A stretch of DNA of 64,000 nt, from NCBI RefSeq assembly GCF_910596095.1, contig NC_056539.1:20079001-20143000 (forward strand). The letters run 5' to 3'. Position numbers and translations under genes: made by a program. Within the stretch, counting starts at the first letter, position 1. The number at the start of each line of letters is the position of its first letter. A model generated the notes under the pieces. It had not been told where the DNA came from, did no database searches, and saw only the letters and a list, made by a program, of their open reading frames with translations. Positions 1 to 13,192 of this stretch are shown here, piece by piece. This DNA comes from Thunnus maccoyii (taxonomy: Eukaryota > Chordata > Actinopteri > Scombriformes > Scombridae).

Positions 1-1485
1 GGTAAGACGATACACACTGCAAACTGTTCAAAACCAGGAGGTGCTGCATGGGCGCTGTCATCCGAAACTAAATGAAACATTTAGCCAAGGGACACGGACT
101 TCTATAAGGCAGCAAAAGCAGACAGCATATGAAATGCTGCTGAGGGAATGGAGAGGGGGAGAAAAGCACTCAAACATTTTATATTGTAAGTGGTGCCATC
201 TTCTATGGCCAAACAACTCAATCAGCAATCTGTCGGGACATTTGGAAAATGGGATTCTCCTTTAGTGATGACTGCAGGCATTCACTTCCTCGGTGATGGA
301 ATGATATCAACCAATCCTCTGCTTTTATTTACCTTCGGCACTTCATCTCAAATTTAATATTTCAACATGAATTTCCACATCTGCCCTGGCTAGTTTTTTT
401 TTTTTTTTTTATCAGAGGTCAAAATGTTTCCAAACTGCATAGTGCTGTCATTACAAGCCTATCATGGTAGAAACATTAAATAAAAACATCTTGGCTCTGC
501 TATGTTGATGTTGCAGCCTCTGCTATGGAGGAGCCTATGGACTGCAAATGGGTTGCAGTGCACTGTGGGAGCTGCTGCCATACAGATAGATTATGCTTGT
601 CACTGCTGATCTACGTGGAATGGCTGGTCATTACTGGAATGATCTCAGGCCGCATACAAATGCACATTATATAAGCAGAGCACAGGTGGACAATCGGCAT
701 GAGATGGATATTTGATGGAGACAAGTAGTGTGTATTGTAGAATACATAGTGAAAGATAGATGGCAACATGGACTGCAGTAAAGTGCTTGTGAACACACAT
801 GCACGCACACTCACAGACTGAGACACATGCAAGACACACCCATGTGCTTCCATTCACACACGGAACACGCGGTAAGTCCCAAAGCAGATAAAGCCGTCAG
901 TGGAATTAATATCTGTGTGCTGTAGTGCTTTGGGCCAAAGCCCTCACCGTAAACACATCACTCACTGTACTGTTATTCTCCAGTGTCCTCCTAGTGAGCC
1001 TATACTGAATTTTCACATCCAGCTAAACTCCTCTTCATACCATCTCTCCAAGGAACAGGCAGTAGTTGTTTTAGGCAGATTTAATATGAAATGTGAAACT
1101 GAAAAAAGGTACAGTAAAAATAAAGGTAAGTAAAATCATGACAGTACACTACCGGTAGGGAGGCAGGTGAAGACAAAAGGCATATATGATTAGACAAATA
1201 CACAGGTAGCCTGAGGTAAGTATGCTATGGACAATTCAAGCCAACAGCGTGAGTAGTCACACAGTAACACTATATTAACAAACTAGAACAAATAACAGAA
1301 AATGATTAATCAAAAACATTAAGATGGAGAAGATTAAGAATACATTTACTGATAATGCCACTCAAAGGTCTGCAAACAAAAGGATGACTTAAGATTATCT
1401 TCACACTTCACACAGGACCACTCTGCTTTCACTCTGCCGAAGAGAAGGAACTTCCTGTCCGACACTCTTCTTCTATGCTACACGG
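1..1485. other. No gene seen
   Basis: Stop-rich in all frames and without recognisable splice-flanked exons. It contains a poly(T) run near 392-411 and a loosely CA-rich patch near 795-865. Confidence 0.6.
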
Positions 1486-2650
1486 GAAGTCCATCCATCC
1501 ACTCATCCATCCATTTTCCACTGCTTTTGTGGGACCAGGTCGCAGTGGCATCAGACTGAGTAAGGAAACCCAGACAGGAGGATCCCAAGGCGTTCCCAGG
1601 CCAGAAGAGATATGTAGCCCCTCCAGCATGTTCTGGGTCTGCCCCAGGGTCTCCTACCAGTTGGACATGCCTGGAAAACATACAGAGGGAGGTGTTCAGG
1701 AGGCATCTTGACCAGGTGCCCAACCCACCTCAGCAGGCTCCTTTTGATGCTACTCCAAGCTCCCCCTGGATGTCCGAGCTCCTCATCCTATCTCTAAGGC
1801 TGAGCCCAGACACCCTTTGGAGGAAACACATTTCAGCCACTTCTATCTGCAATCTCATTCTTTCAGTCACTACCTAAAGCTTGTGACCATAGGTGAGGGT
1901 TGGAACGTAGACTGATTGGTAAATTGAGAGCATTGCCTTCAGGCTCAGCTGTTTCTCCATCACAATGGTCTGGTACAATGCCCACATTACTGCTGATGCT
2001 GCACCGAGATACCTGAACACTTGGGGAAGCAAATCACTCCCGACCCAGAGGGAGCTGTCCACTTATTTCTGGCAGAGCACCATGGCCTCAGATTAGGAGG
2101 TCCTAGTGCCTGCTGGACATTGTGTTGAAGCCAACAGAACCACATCATCTGCAAAAAGCAGAGAAGCAAGCCTGAGATCCCCAAATCAGACACGCTCCTC
2201 CCCCAGCTGCGCCTGATTCGCCAAGATTCTGTCCATGAAAATCACAAACAGAATCAGTGACAAAGGACAACCCAACATCCACGGAGAAAAAGTCTGACTC
2301 ACTGTTGAGAATGTGGACACAGTTCTCACTGCGGCTATATAAGGACTGGATGGTTTGCAGCAACAGCCTCATACTCCAGCCATGACAGCCCAACAATGTC
2401 CAGAGCCTTCAGCATCTTGAGGCAAATCTCATCCACATCCAGCGCCTTGCCACTTAGGAGCTTTTTGACTACCTTAGAGACCTCTGCCAGGGATAGGAGT
2501 GAAGCTTCTCCCAAGTCATCCAACTCTTCTTCCTCCACAGAGGGCATGTCAGTCGTGTTGAAGAGATCCTGAAGTGCTCCTTCCACCAGCCAACAATGTC
2601 TCCAGTCAAGGTCAGCAGTTCTCCACTCCAAATTCCTCCCACATACATCC
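1486..2650 (-). mobile_element. Decayed non-LTR retrotransposon (LINE, RTE/Rex3-like), 3' portion
   Basis: On the minus strand, reverse-transcriptase pieces can be read in several frames: a DMPSVEEEELDDLGEASLLSL...KKLLSGKALDVDEI block at about 2420-2560, SLYSRSENCVHIL at about 2280-2345, a catalytic-region remnant near 2130-2190, and KAMLSIYQSVYVPTLTYGH at about 1880-1950. Frameshifts and internal deletions separate them, so the copy is dead. It ends at the low-coordinate side in GATG-type tetranucleotide repeats (about 1490-1515), the usual 3' tail of this fish LINE group. The family name is tentative. Confidence 0.85.
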
Positions 2651-5600
2651 TACACAGGAAGTTCAGTTACAAAACCACATGCAATACCAGAAAAGCCACT
2701 AGATGGAAAGAAATTAAATTCTCAGTGGAAAACAGTTCCTACACACTCACAGTGTAGCAAACCCAACCAAGGGATCAACTAGCACTCTTCTGCTCATAGA
2801 AGAAGAATACATAGTTCATAAGCAATAAATTAAGCCTTGTTTATTTCATACCAGCCTCAGTCTGGTATGACCAGTAGCCTATGGTGGCTAACATTAGCTA
2901 ATGTTAGCAAACTTTAGCTAGATGCTGTGTAACTGACATTAATGAGTAAATTCACTCTTCTCTTCTTTTGCTCGTGTTACATACATTTTAACATCACAGA
3001 TTAACATGGTTATTTCTTTAATGTAACTGACTCAAAATAATCTTGGCAAATTAAGGCAAATTCAATGTGCCATGATCCTGTAATTACCTAATGTGGCAAG
3101 TAGTAATTCACAGCTGAAAATAGTTCCCAACAAATGCACAGTTTACTCCTGCTTGAGCAAGATTTAATAAAAAATACAGTTCCCTTGGAGTACCCCTGTA
3201 GCTGAATGGCTACTGTGCCACATAACTGCAATGTCCCTGGTTTGATTCCAGCCGGGGACCTTTGTTGCATGTAATACTCATCTCTCTCTACCCTTGTTTC
3301 CTGTCTGCCTCTTCACTGCCCGCTATCCAATAAGGGCAAAAAAGAAGAAAAAAAATTGAATTACAACAAAGATATCTTGCTTGAGATCATTTTACTTTTC
3401 TCCAAACAATTCAGCTTCTTTCTAATCTTGGTGCAACATTAAACTGCTTGTTCAATAGAAGACTGTTTGCTTGAGTACAACACATCTGAGAGATCTGTAT
3501 CCCAAAGGAGAAGAAGTAGATATGGAAGGTTATCATGTCGAGTTGATAAGAACACAGAGATGTTTGGTGACAGGACTTCAAAGGCAAGTTGAACTATTGT
3601 AGAAGTTTTTTGCCTTGTGGTTAGAGAGCCTGTCCCGTAACTGCAACTGCAATTTCAAAGATTGTTCTGAAATTCCAGTGGCTGAGAAAGAGTCACTGTT
3701 GATCAATCTTATCAATCTCCTGCAGATGATGGTCAACTGTTAAAGGAAGGAAGGGGGCCATAGTCTGTAAAAGATGGTGACAGAGGATTGCGGGAAGAGA
3801 AGGAGGCACGGAGGATGCGGATGGGAGCCAAGGGGAGGGGCTGTGGAGCGTTTGGGAAGTTAGAGCAGTCCGTGTCAATCACACAGGACTCAGCCATGGC
3901 TGAGTGGGAGGTGGTGATGGACCAGAGCAGGCTCCCATTATCAAGAAAAAGGGCACAGAGGGGACAAGCTTAGACGGGTTGGTGATGAGTGAACCTCTGA
4001 AATAAATAAATAAAGCAGGTGAATTTTTAAAGGGAATAAAGAGAGTGACAGAAAGGGAGAGGGGGCTCAGCTGTTCGGGGTCCAACATCAAACAGGACCC
4101 GAGCTGAGGAGACCTATTGTGTGTAGGGGAGAGAAAGAGCAAGAATGAAAGAGAGGCTGTGAACGTGAGTGAGATTGTGGGTTTGGTGCAGAGAGCAAGA
4201 GAGATGGAGGATATCACAACCGTTTTAGGGGACACACTGAGACAAGACAGGGGTGAAAGATAATTGAATTGAACAGGGACAGTCTTTGTTGTCTCATTCT
4301 TCACGGCCACTTTGTAAGCCTGATTACTCAATCTTTGTAACTGAAGGGAATGAGTTCACTAGGCCCTCTGTAGAGCACAGTACACACAGGATTGCCATAT
4401 AACTTAAAGTAATACAAAGAGCCAGGATCAAGGCACAAAATAACAAAGATAGAAGACACATTTTACACCTAATACATGGATGGAATCTAAGTATTGCAAA
4501 AAGATATCAATGAAGTGATTTGAGGCTGAACTGGAACTCAGTTTCATCCAACTTTTATTTGAAACAAAGAGCAAAGAAAATCAGGAAAGGCATTTCATCC
4601 CCTTGAGTGTTTTAGGGCCTTAGGCCACACTTTGAGTCAGTAGTGAGATGTCCCACCTGCAGTCTCCTCTGGCAGCCATTTTAAAACAACAAGAGGGGAA
4701 GGTTGTGGACTTAATGTGGGAGGCAGAAAGCTGATGAGGGGATAGCCGACTCAAGAGGGATCCCTAAAGCATCACACATACATAACATAGTCACATACAC
4801 TAATGCATTAGAAACCTGTGCACCTTTGAGAGTTTATCATTATGCCTGCATCCATAAGTTTTACCCTAAATACTGTATTAGCAGCTGACTGCAGCATCCA
4901 TGCAATTACAAGAAAAGCGCATAATTTTTCGCAGGCAGTGATATCTCCAAGCTAGGCAGGGGCTGGATTAACTGGGGCCCAGTGCAAAAATGAGCTGCTG
5001 AGTCCCTGCCAACTCTCTGTTCCTCCCTCTCTTTGTACCATATGTGCAGTATTCCTATGCTGGAATATTACATGGTTCCCAGGTTTATTGTGTGGTAGTT
5101 TGATTAAACACAAATTACAGTAATACAGTTTATGCTTCATGTAAGCACACTATCAACTAAAGTAATAAAGGTCTTAAACTAGATTTTGACATAGGGATAT
5201 AAGATCAGATGACAAAGCAGGACTCACCTTAACGCTCTTATAATACCAGTTGATAATTGTTTTCTCATGTAAAACCAAAAACTTCTAATTACCATAAACC
5301 AGTTGCCACCTAGTGAGTCTGGGCTTTAGGGGGGCCAACGGGGATCTGGGGAACTGTAGCAATGTTGCCTTCCCTTCTCAGTTTGTAATCCCCCTATGGA
5401 CTTTGGGTCTATTAGGGACCACAGACACTTAGATATTATTGCCAATAAGATATGTAAGTTTCAGTACCAATATCAAAACAATACTTTTTTGATGCCTTAT
5501 TTTGGAGGAATTTAAATATATTTTTCTACAAAACCATTTTTTCATTTAACAGAAAAAAGTTTGATAATATTTGATGTCATCTTCACAAACATACAAAGCC

Positions 5601-6600
5601 TGAAATACAATCTAAAATTGACATAATTCTGATTTAAATCAGAAGCTGTCAGATCAAAGAATAAGTAAACAAGATTAAGAATCTGATCAAGCATTTGGTG
5701 CCGACTTTTGTTACATGACAGTTTCTGATAAAAATGGTGTTACAGACACATTTCAAATTCTAAAAAAGTATTGAGGTTTGATACCCAGCCCTATTCGACT
5801 TGGTGTCTTCACTGTATACTGGTCATTACATGCTGCAAACATTGCAGCAAATCAGTGTTGGCTGATGTATTCATATTTCCTGTGGGAAAAGACTGAAAAA
5901 TCACCTGTCCTCACATAACACATCATAGTGACACAAATGTATCAACTGCTATACAGCCAGTGTATTTCCATGTTTCAAACAGCTTAAATGTTCAGTTAAA
6001 AATCAATGAGCATCTGTACTGGCAGCAACATATGGGGAAGTGTCATGTTTGGGCTGATGGCTGACTCAGAAATACACAGCAGTTCTTGAGAAAACAAAGT
6101 GAAGAAGTGGAGAGAGAGGGAAGCACAAGTTAAATATACACAGTTACAGTTGTGAGAAAAAATGTATCTCATCCAGTTTGAAAGGGAATTTCCTTTGATA
6201 TGGCCTCTAGTGAAACCAGAAAACATGGAAGCACAGCATTTTCTTGTCAAACAATATAAGATCTTCAACATAATAAAAGCACGACAAGTTTATGGCACTG
6301 ACCACCCACTTACTCGCCTCCTGAAAAATGTGTGAATCACATGTGAAAGTCTAAATCGCAATCCGTACATGCACAAAAACTGCCAATACAGCCAAAAAGC
6401 AACAAAACAGTATTGTGCAGCACATACACATGTCCAGAAACATTAAAAGTGACGCATTTTAATATTTCATATCTAATCTAGGAAATGCTCTACAGAGACG
6501 GGCTATCACTTAAACTTTCCTGGCAGCCTACGGGTGAAAACAGACGATAGCAGGTCTGCTCAATGTTCCAACCGCTGCCTCCCGAGATTCATCTGTAAAC
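2651..6600. other. No gene seen apart from the SINE at 3190
   Basis: Unique-looking DNA. A GCTAACATTAGCTAATGTTAGC palindromic patch lies near 2886-2907. A weak tRNA-like head (GTGGTTAGAGAGCCTGTCCCGTAACTGCAA) near 3618-3650 may be another eroded SINE. A purine-rich segment at 3740-4260 produces a long antisense open frame with low-complexity Ser/Leu/Pro content that I do not accept as coding. Confidence 0.55.
3190..3357 (+). mobile_element. tRNA-derived SINE, percomorph type
   Basis: A degenerate A box (TAGCTGAATGG, 3199-3209) and a B box (GGTTTGATTCC, 3239-3249) form a tRNA-like head. A body follows, with CCTTTGTTGCATG, a pyrimidine-rich stretch and TATCCAATAAGGGCAAAAAA, then an A-rich tail. 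I recognise this family as very abundant in percomorph genomes. Confidence 0.8.
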
Positions 6601-6619
6601 ACACACACTGACGATTGCC

Positions 6620-6645
6620 TCACACACACACACACACACACACAC
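6620..6645. repeat. (CA)n microsatellite
   Basis: About 13 uninterrupted CA units. A CT-rich interrupted run follows at about 6770-6808. Confidence 0.95.
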
Positions 6646-7422
6646 TCAAACATAAAGAACCTCCCCATACATGTGCACACTTAAGCAACAAAAACCCTCC
6701 CTTTCAAATGCATACACATTTGAGGACACCCGCACTTAACACACTCTGTCCACCCCTCCCTCTTTCTGTCTCTCCCTCTTCTTGTCTCTCTCTCTCTGTC
6801 TCTCTCTCATTTCTCATGCTTCACCCAGGATGTCTGGATGAGCCTCTCTAACCACTCAATACAGAGATGTCCCCCTCTCCCTTCCCCTCTTTTCATCTCT
6901 CTGTTTGCCTGCTGCAGTGGGGTGGGATCTGACAGCCAATAAAAGAGCAGCCTGTTTCTGGTTCCCCCCAAAAAATAAAAAAAGGGACTGATCTATTCTG
7001 TGTTGAGTGGTTTGTTTTTCTTCCTTTCTGTGTACTTTGCTCCAGATTTTGGCCTCTTTTAATGCCATCCTAATAAAGGAGAGGGAATGATTTAATAGAA
7101 TTCATTACCCCAAGCCACGGCCATCCGGCCAAAACGTTTTCTGCGCACACAGCAGCGGGATATTGAAGTCTATAAAAGTCTATAAAAGCCTAAACAGAGA
7201 TATAGTGTTGGGGAGCTTTTAATGACTACAGTCAAGTCAACATGTTCATTCAATTAGAAAGATAAATTTTCTCAAGCGCACAGCTGACAGCCTTGATTTG
7301 CAGTGTTTATTTAAATAAGTATGGACCAGAGATAGCAGCAGTTAGAGATGGGAATGAATGCATTGCATGCATATCCTGCAGATAAATGTGGATACTCTCT
7401 TAACATTTTTCTTGAAAAAGAC

Positions 7423-7447
7423 ATTTATTTATTTTTAATTTATTTAG

Positions 7448-7478
<31 letters not shown>
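7423..7478. repeat. (TTTA)n microsatellite
   Basis: Runs of TTTA with two short interruptions over about 55 bp. Confidence 0.9.
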
Positions 7479-7479
<1 letters not shown>

Positions 7480-10400
7480 AAGTACATAGAAGAAACAAAA
7501 TACACTGCAATACATTTTTGGCATCTGTAAATATGAACCATACTGAAGTATTTAAATTCATACTTTGAATATATGTATTTGAAATACACGCCATCTGTGC
7601 ATCTGTTCATGGAATCAAGCTGCTGTAACATACACTAAGGAATAACCCTGCCTCCAAATCTGCATTCTGTTCCACTCAAGGCCCTCTCCACCAAACACTG
7701 AACTCCTAAAAGTTCTGTGAATATTTGATAGGCACAGGAGGCTTTTTTTGAACTACCAGCATGTCATTTCATTGTTAAATCTTTCAATATAGCCTATATA
7801 AATATTTATTTTCACTGTATTGGGCTCATGAATAATTCAAGTGGGATAGAAGACGGCTCTCAGGGGCTGTGGTTGTTGTTATTGTTGCTCTTTTGTTTGC
7901 CGTTATGGCACTCTTCTTGGCCCCAAGCTACACCCTCTCTTCTTACAGCAGTCCACTTCTTAACTGACTTGTTTTGTTCAGAGAAAATCACTGTAGGCCC
8001 CTCTGTTTTCTAGTGATGAGTTTTTATTCATTTTGTGTTTGGACACACAACAGAGACTGCACAGAAATGAGAGCAGCGGCCGTTATTGTGTAGCTGGTTG
8101 CAAACATTCGTATATGACAGTTTCACTGCCCTTAGGTGTCTGGCTTTAATGTTCAAACTGCATTTCTATTGTGTTTTTTTGTGTGTGTGTTTGCCATGAA
8201 GTTTAGTCTTAATTTAGTGTTTCACTAGTGTTTACTAAATCAAAAGCATAAATGCAGAGAACATCCTAGAGCTGGGAAATCATAAAAGGCCTATCCCGGG
8301 GTGAAAAAAGTTATAAATAAGCCTTTTTAAATTCATTACACTCTGCTGATCATAGGTTTCTATTTGCAATTCAGACAGGGCTTATGAGTTTGACCCGTCA
8401 GCCTTCCATCACGCCAGGCCTCGAACAATTGGCCAGATAAGCAATGCACAATAGCAGTAAAAAGCTGTCTAAGGAAAACCTCCATCAGATTAAGGTTAAA
8501 ACGTCAGAGTTTTCCCTGCCTGCCGTCCTTAGCCTCTCACAGCTAAAATGCAAGTGGTGGAGAGACAGCAGGGCTGCTAGGTCAGCAATCAGCACTTGCT
8601 GGTAAACAAACACAGGAGGGGGAGAGAGAGAGTGCTGATGGAGAGAGGAGAGGAAAGAGGCAAGCAAAGGTAAATTTTGAGAATTCAAGAGTGCAGAGGA
8701 GGAGAAGGACAAGAGAGGTGTAAAACATAGTGAGAGAGTAGAGGGACACAGAGGGTGACCTCAAGGACAGCAGAGAGGAGGAAAGAGAAAGCAAGAAGGA
8801 GAATCTGCAGGGGCAAAAATCAATTGAGTGACTAATGAGTCAGCATTGGTTTATTGGATAAGTTTGAGAGTATCACAAAATAAGTGTCTGTGCAACAATG
8901 CATGTTATCAGAGGACACAAGTCAGTGTAGGCTACAGGAATACTGAGATTGAATGCAAAGTAAATCTGACATTGTTTCCAGACCTGCACTTTTTGGTCCT
9001 GTTGAATCAGACTCTGGTTCATTTTCAGACCTTCATTTGGGCAGGTCTGAACACAGCAATTGTACTCAGAAAAATCAACAATTGCTAGCAACCGGCCAGA
9101 GAATGAACTGAGGTCCAACCTTTCCTAGCACAGCAAAGTACATTGCATGTTTGGCATTTGGTAGATAGGACCTTCAGCCTGCGTTTACATTGGAACCAGA
9201 GCAAACAAACCATAGGTTTGAAAACTCCCTTAGAGAAGGTGAAATTCAATTTGGAACAATGCAATTATGTGCAGATTTGTAACACAAACTGAAGCAAAGA
9301 CGTGAATTAAAAATAATGAATTCCCTCTGTTATGATCAGTCTTTGGTAGTTTGGTAGATTACAGTATGTGTAGTAAGAGGTTGGAGGGTCAGAGCTGATG
9401 TCACACATAGGAGGATGGGTCTAACCTGAGAGATGTCAAAAGAACAAGTGTGGTGATGTTGAGTTGCACCACACTGAGATGATCCTGAATGCGTTAACTG
9501 CTTGTTCTGTTGTTTTGTAATAATTTTCTTTGCCATACACCCTTACAATTAATCCTGAACTGCTTACATGAAGAGAAGAGTGGCCTGGCCAAAGCCATAA
9601 GAGGCCTACCAGCTGGAACAGCTTCTGTCACCACCAACCTCATAGGTCATTACACTGTGTAATGACATAGAGTCCAGTCCTGCAGTCAGTCAAACCTGTT
9701 TCCCTCAGGCTGGGAAAAAGAATGCACCCAGGAGGCATAACAGGAACATTCTCATGTCAAACATGCAACATGCAGGGCCAGGCTCTTGGGAATCGGCCAC
9801 GTGAGTAGGCAAGGCAATGTTTTAAAACTCTTACAATAAACATAACATTTTCAACCCACATGAAATGCCTCACCCTTTCACTGGCCTTAACTTAAGTAGT
9901 TTAACTACGTATAAGTTGACAAAAACTACCTGCCACTGTAATACAGAGACGAAATCAACACTACGTGACAGTCAGTCGGCTCTATCTGCACTATAAAGGC
10001 TAGAGCCTAAGGGGTAGGAAGGTGGGCTGTTCACCTGTCAGTCAACATCAGAAGTATAGATCCTCATGTCTTAAGTTTTCCCATAGGCACCAGCTGTGGC
10101 AAACATGCTCGCTCAGCCATTGCTCAAATGTCTGCGCCGTGTCAGTGAATCCACACAACTTAGTTTCATCCCTCATTGCTTACTGGCTCCATTATTTTCT
10201 TTTACTTCACCACCAACAACCGATGAAGAATCTACCCAAGTCCAAACTGCATTCATCACGACAGGTGCCAGCAATGACTACCTCACCTTGGAAAACTGAT
10301 ACACATATGCTAGATAAATCCCAGTAGAAAACAGTAAAGATTAATGGTTATATTTACATGTCAATCATCTTAAGGTGAATTTCTATGTCAGGTCTTGAGG

Positions 10401-13161
10401 AAAAATTCATCTGAATCACTAGATTTTTGATTGAAGACATTTTGCATTTTACCTGAAAGATACACCTTCACAGACTGTATCAATTCATTTTGTCCTGTCA
10501 AAGAGCCACACTGGTGTAGAAGAATCAATAATATGAATAAAGCTCCTACTGTGAGGGCTTTTTCTACTAAGAAGCAGTCAGTGTTCCTCAGTGTCTGTGA
10601 GGTCTGTGAAGACAGACCACCAGGAGTCGACCCACACTGCATACAGACAACTTTAATCTTTTACTACTACCGACACATAAAGATAAAGAATCTATCTGGG
10701 GTCTAAAATGGAGCGTTTGGGGTGGAAGATTTAAGGTGTTTTACCGTCCCTGCTGAGCTTCAGAGTCAACTGTCAGTTTCCTTGATCTCCCTAAACTGGT
10801 TTATAGACCCTCTTTTATTGCTTCTGCAAATTGTTTCCCATAGGTTATCCGGTCAAAGATGTTCATGCATAAAACCATCCCCTCTTCATCTTTATTCATT
10901 GGTTGTTTCACTATTGGTTGCCTTGTGAAGGCAGTAAATGCCTCTCGAAATAAGTCATATTTTCTTTAAAGGAGGTGCCGGTAGTCTGGATTTGGCAGCA
11001 ATGGCAATTCAAAGAATCAAGCTTTTCACTTAAAATGATGCCAGATCAAATCCTTAGGAAAATTTGGGAGAGGAATGTGAAAGAGAAACACTCCTCTTTG
11101 ACCTGAAAAACTACTACTGCAGCATCCTGCAGCAAGACACTTAAACCCTATATGCACCGCTTTTTCTTGTACAGACATCACCTGTGATGTAACAAATCTT
11201 TTTGTTTAGTCAATCTGCCCTGGATAAATAAAGGTTAAACCCAAGTATTTCAATTATTTGACCTGATGATGGTGCTAAAGAAAAAGTCAAAGGACTACAA
11301 GGGGATACACTCCACATAGATCTCATTCAGCCATCAAACTACTGTCTCCTGGCCGTATTTACACTTGTGTAATTACTAAAGCCAGATGACAAGTCGCTGA
11401 CAGATGGCAGATAGATGGGCTGTGCCCTTGAGTTTGGACTGCACCCACATGGCCTGTTCATCAAAAACATAATAACACTGTAGGTGGATGGTGCAGAGTA
11501 ACACATACGGATTCCAAACCCAAGGACACAGGAGTGCCGGAGATCTCTTCAGAAACTGGGTGACTATTATATCCTCAGCACCTAAGGAAAATGCAAGTTT
11601 GAATGTTCGAACTGTCCACCCCCCCCCCACCCCCCACCCCTCCGCCAAGAAATATACTGCCATAAGTGCCATAAATATATTGGCACATAAGTATCTTTGA
11701 CAGAAAGATCCTTCTTCTGGGAGTAGTTCCATTAATGTTTGTTGGGTGAGAAAATGGAGGATTTTTTGGATGTTGCTGTCATCAATCCACAGCATAGTTT
11801 TCATCTGAGAAAAGGGATGGGGAAGCCATACCGTTATGTCATCTGTCAATAAAATACTTTCTTGCTCCCACGGCAACCATGCAGCTTCATCCGGTTTTGA
11901 GCAGATTGTGTATCGTCTTACCCATAATGCAAAAAGTATGTGGGGGTGGAAAAAGCCCCTTCAGCTGTTTTAGTGAAACAAAGAATAAGAACCAATATCA
12001 CATGCACACATTAAGTGAGCAAATAGTTAATTTATAGACACACATTGCAATCATATAGTCAGGTTTGACTCGCATAGCCTACAGTAACGCGCCCCATTTC
12101 ACTGCAGGAACTAGGTCATAAACCCTTCATAATCCTGTCACTGCAGTATTATTACAGCTGCTACAGCCACTCGCAGCAGAGCCAGGAAGACAGTTGACGT
12201 CGGCGCTCAAGAACAACAAAAGAGCGCATCAAAAAACTGCAAAGCACCATGCCAAAAAACTTCATCTCATCACCATCTGTTTTGCCTCTGCATAACTTTC
12301 ATTCTCAAGCCTGGAGACTCCAGCTTTCACTCGTGGTTGCCTAGCTGCTGCCGCTTTGTGATGCGACAAGCAAAAACAAAGTATCCTCTAAAATATGCCT
12401 GTAACTCATCTACAGCTGCCAACACTTTGTCAGCAACCAGTGGAGGAACACTGTGCGAATCACAACACAGCAACTGGGTGATTTCAAGTATTCAGCCACC
12501 CAAATCACCTGACAGTACCTCCACCACATTGGCCCATAGCTTTCAATCTTTCAAATTGTTTTCACCACATGTAGGTTTAATGCAATTTAAGAGGTTGAAA
12601 AAAATAAGCAGAAATTGCTTCAGCTATTGCCGATATATCATTAACTGGGGAATAGCAGGGGTCTGTCAAGCATGGCACAGCACAACACTGAACCACTAAT
12701 TTGTGATTTGTTATATTACACAGATAAAGACTAAATCAGGCATTTGGTTATATTACCCCCGGCAATGAAACATTTACGAGCACACATTATTTTGTCTCTC
12801 ATTATTTGCAGGCAATCACCACAAAATATTTACTGGTGGGCTTTTAATTTCCGGCCTGGTTTCAGCAACAGTCGACTAAAAGTTTAAACCAGTTTTAACA
12901 AAGTTTCCACTTTGTTTGATGCGTGTTACGGCTCAAGGAATTAATCAGGCTGTGCTATTATACTATTATTTCTGTTCGCAGAGATGCACAATGTTCTGGT
13001 ATATTATGAGCTGAAATAATGGAATGACAGATAATTCATTTTCTGAGAAAAAGTTGTGTCTCCCTGAAAATCTCAAATCTTTGATCTCAGCAAAGAACAC
13101 TGAGTTTCATCATGTAGAGATAGTTAGCACAGGACATGCTGTCATTCACTTTGTGCACACG

Positions 13162-13163
<2 letters not shown>

Positions 13164-13192
<29 letters not shown>
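13164..13192. repeat. (TG)n microsatellite
   Basis: Fourteen or more TG units, preceded by GTGCACACGCA, so the alternating purine-pyrimidine tract extends to about 40 bp. Confidence 0.95.

Larger units (their letters stand above)
6601..13140. other. No gene seen; microsatellites and candidate non-coding elements
   Basis: Simple repeats lie at 6620-6808 and 7423-7478. Blocks at about 7085-7300 and 8285-8480 are low in repeats (see findings). A purine-rich strand runs over 8560-8810. A CTGCCCTGGATAAATAAAGGTTAAA string near 11212-11238 resembles the 3' tail of a fish retroposon, but nothing upstream confirms it. Confidence 0.5.

Noticed and set aside
3879..4331. 150-codon open frame on the minus strand
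   Set aside because: Ser/Leu/Pro-rich translation of a purine-rich strand; low complexity explains the lack of stops.
11376..11876. 166-codon open frame on the minus strand
   Set aside because: No family match, a poly(C)/GGG tract within it, and no promoter or splice context.
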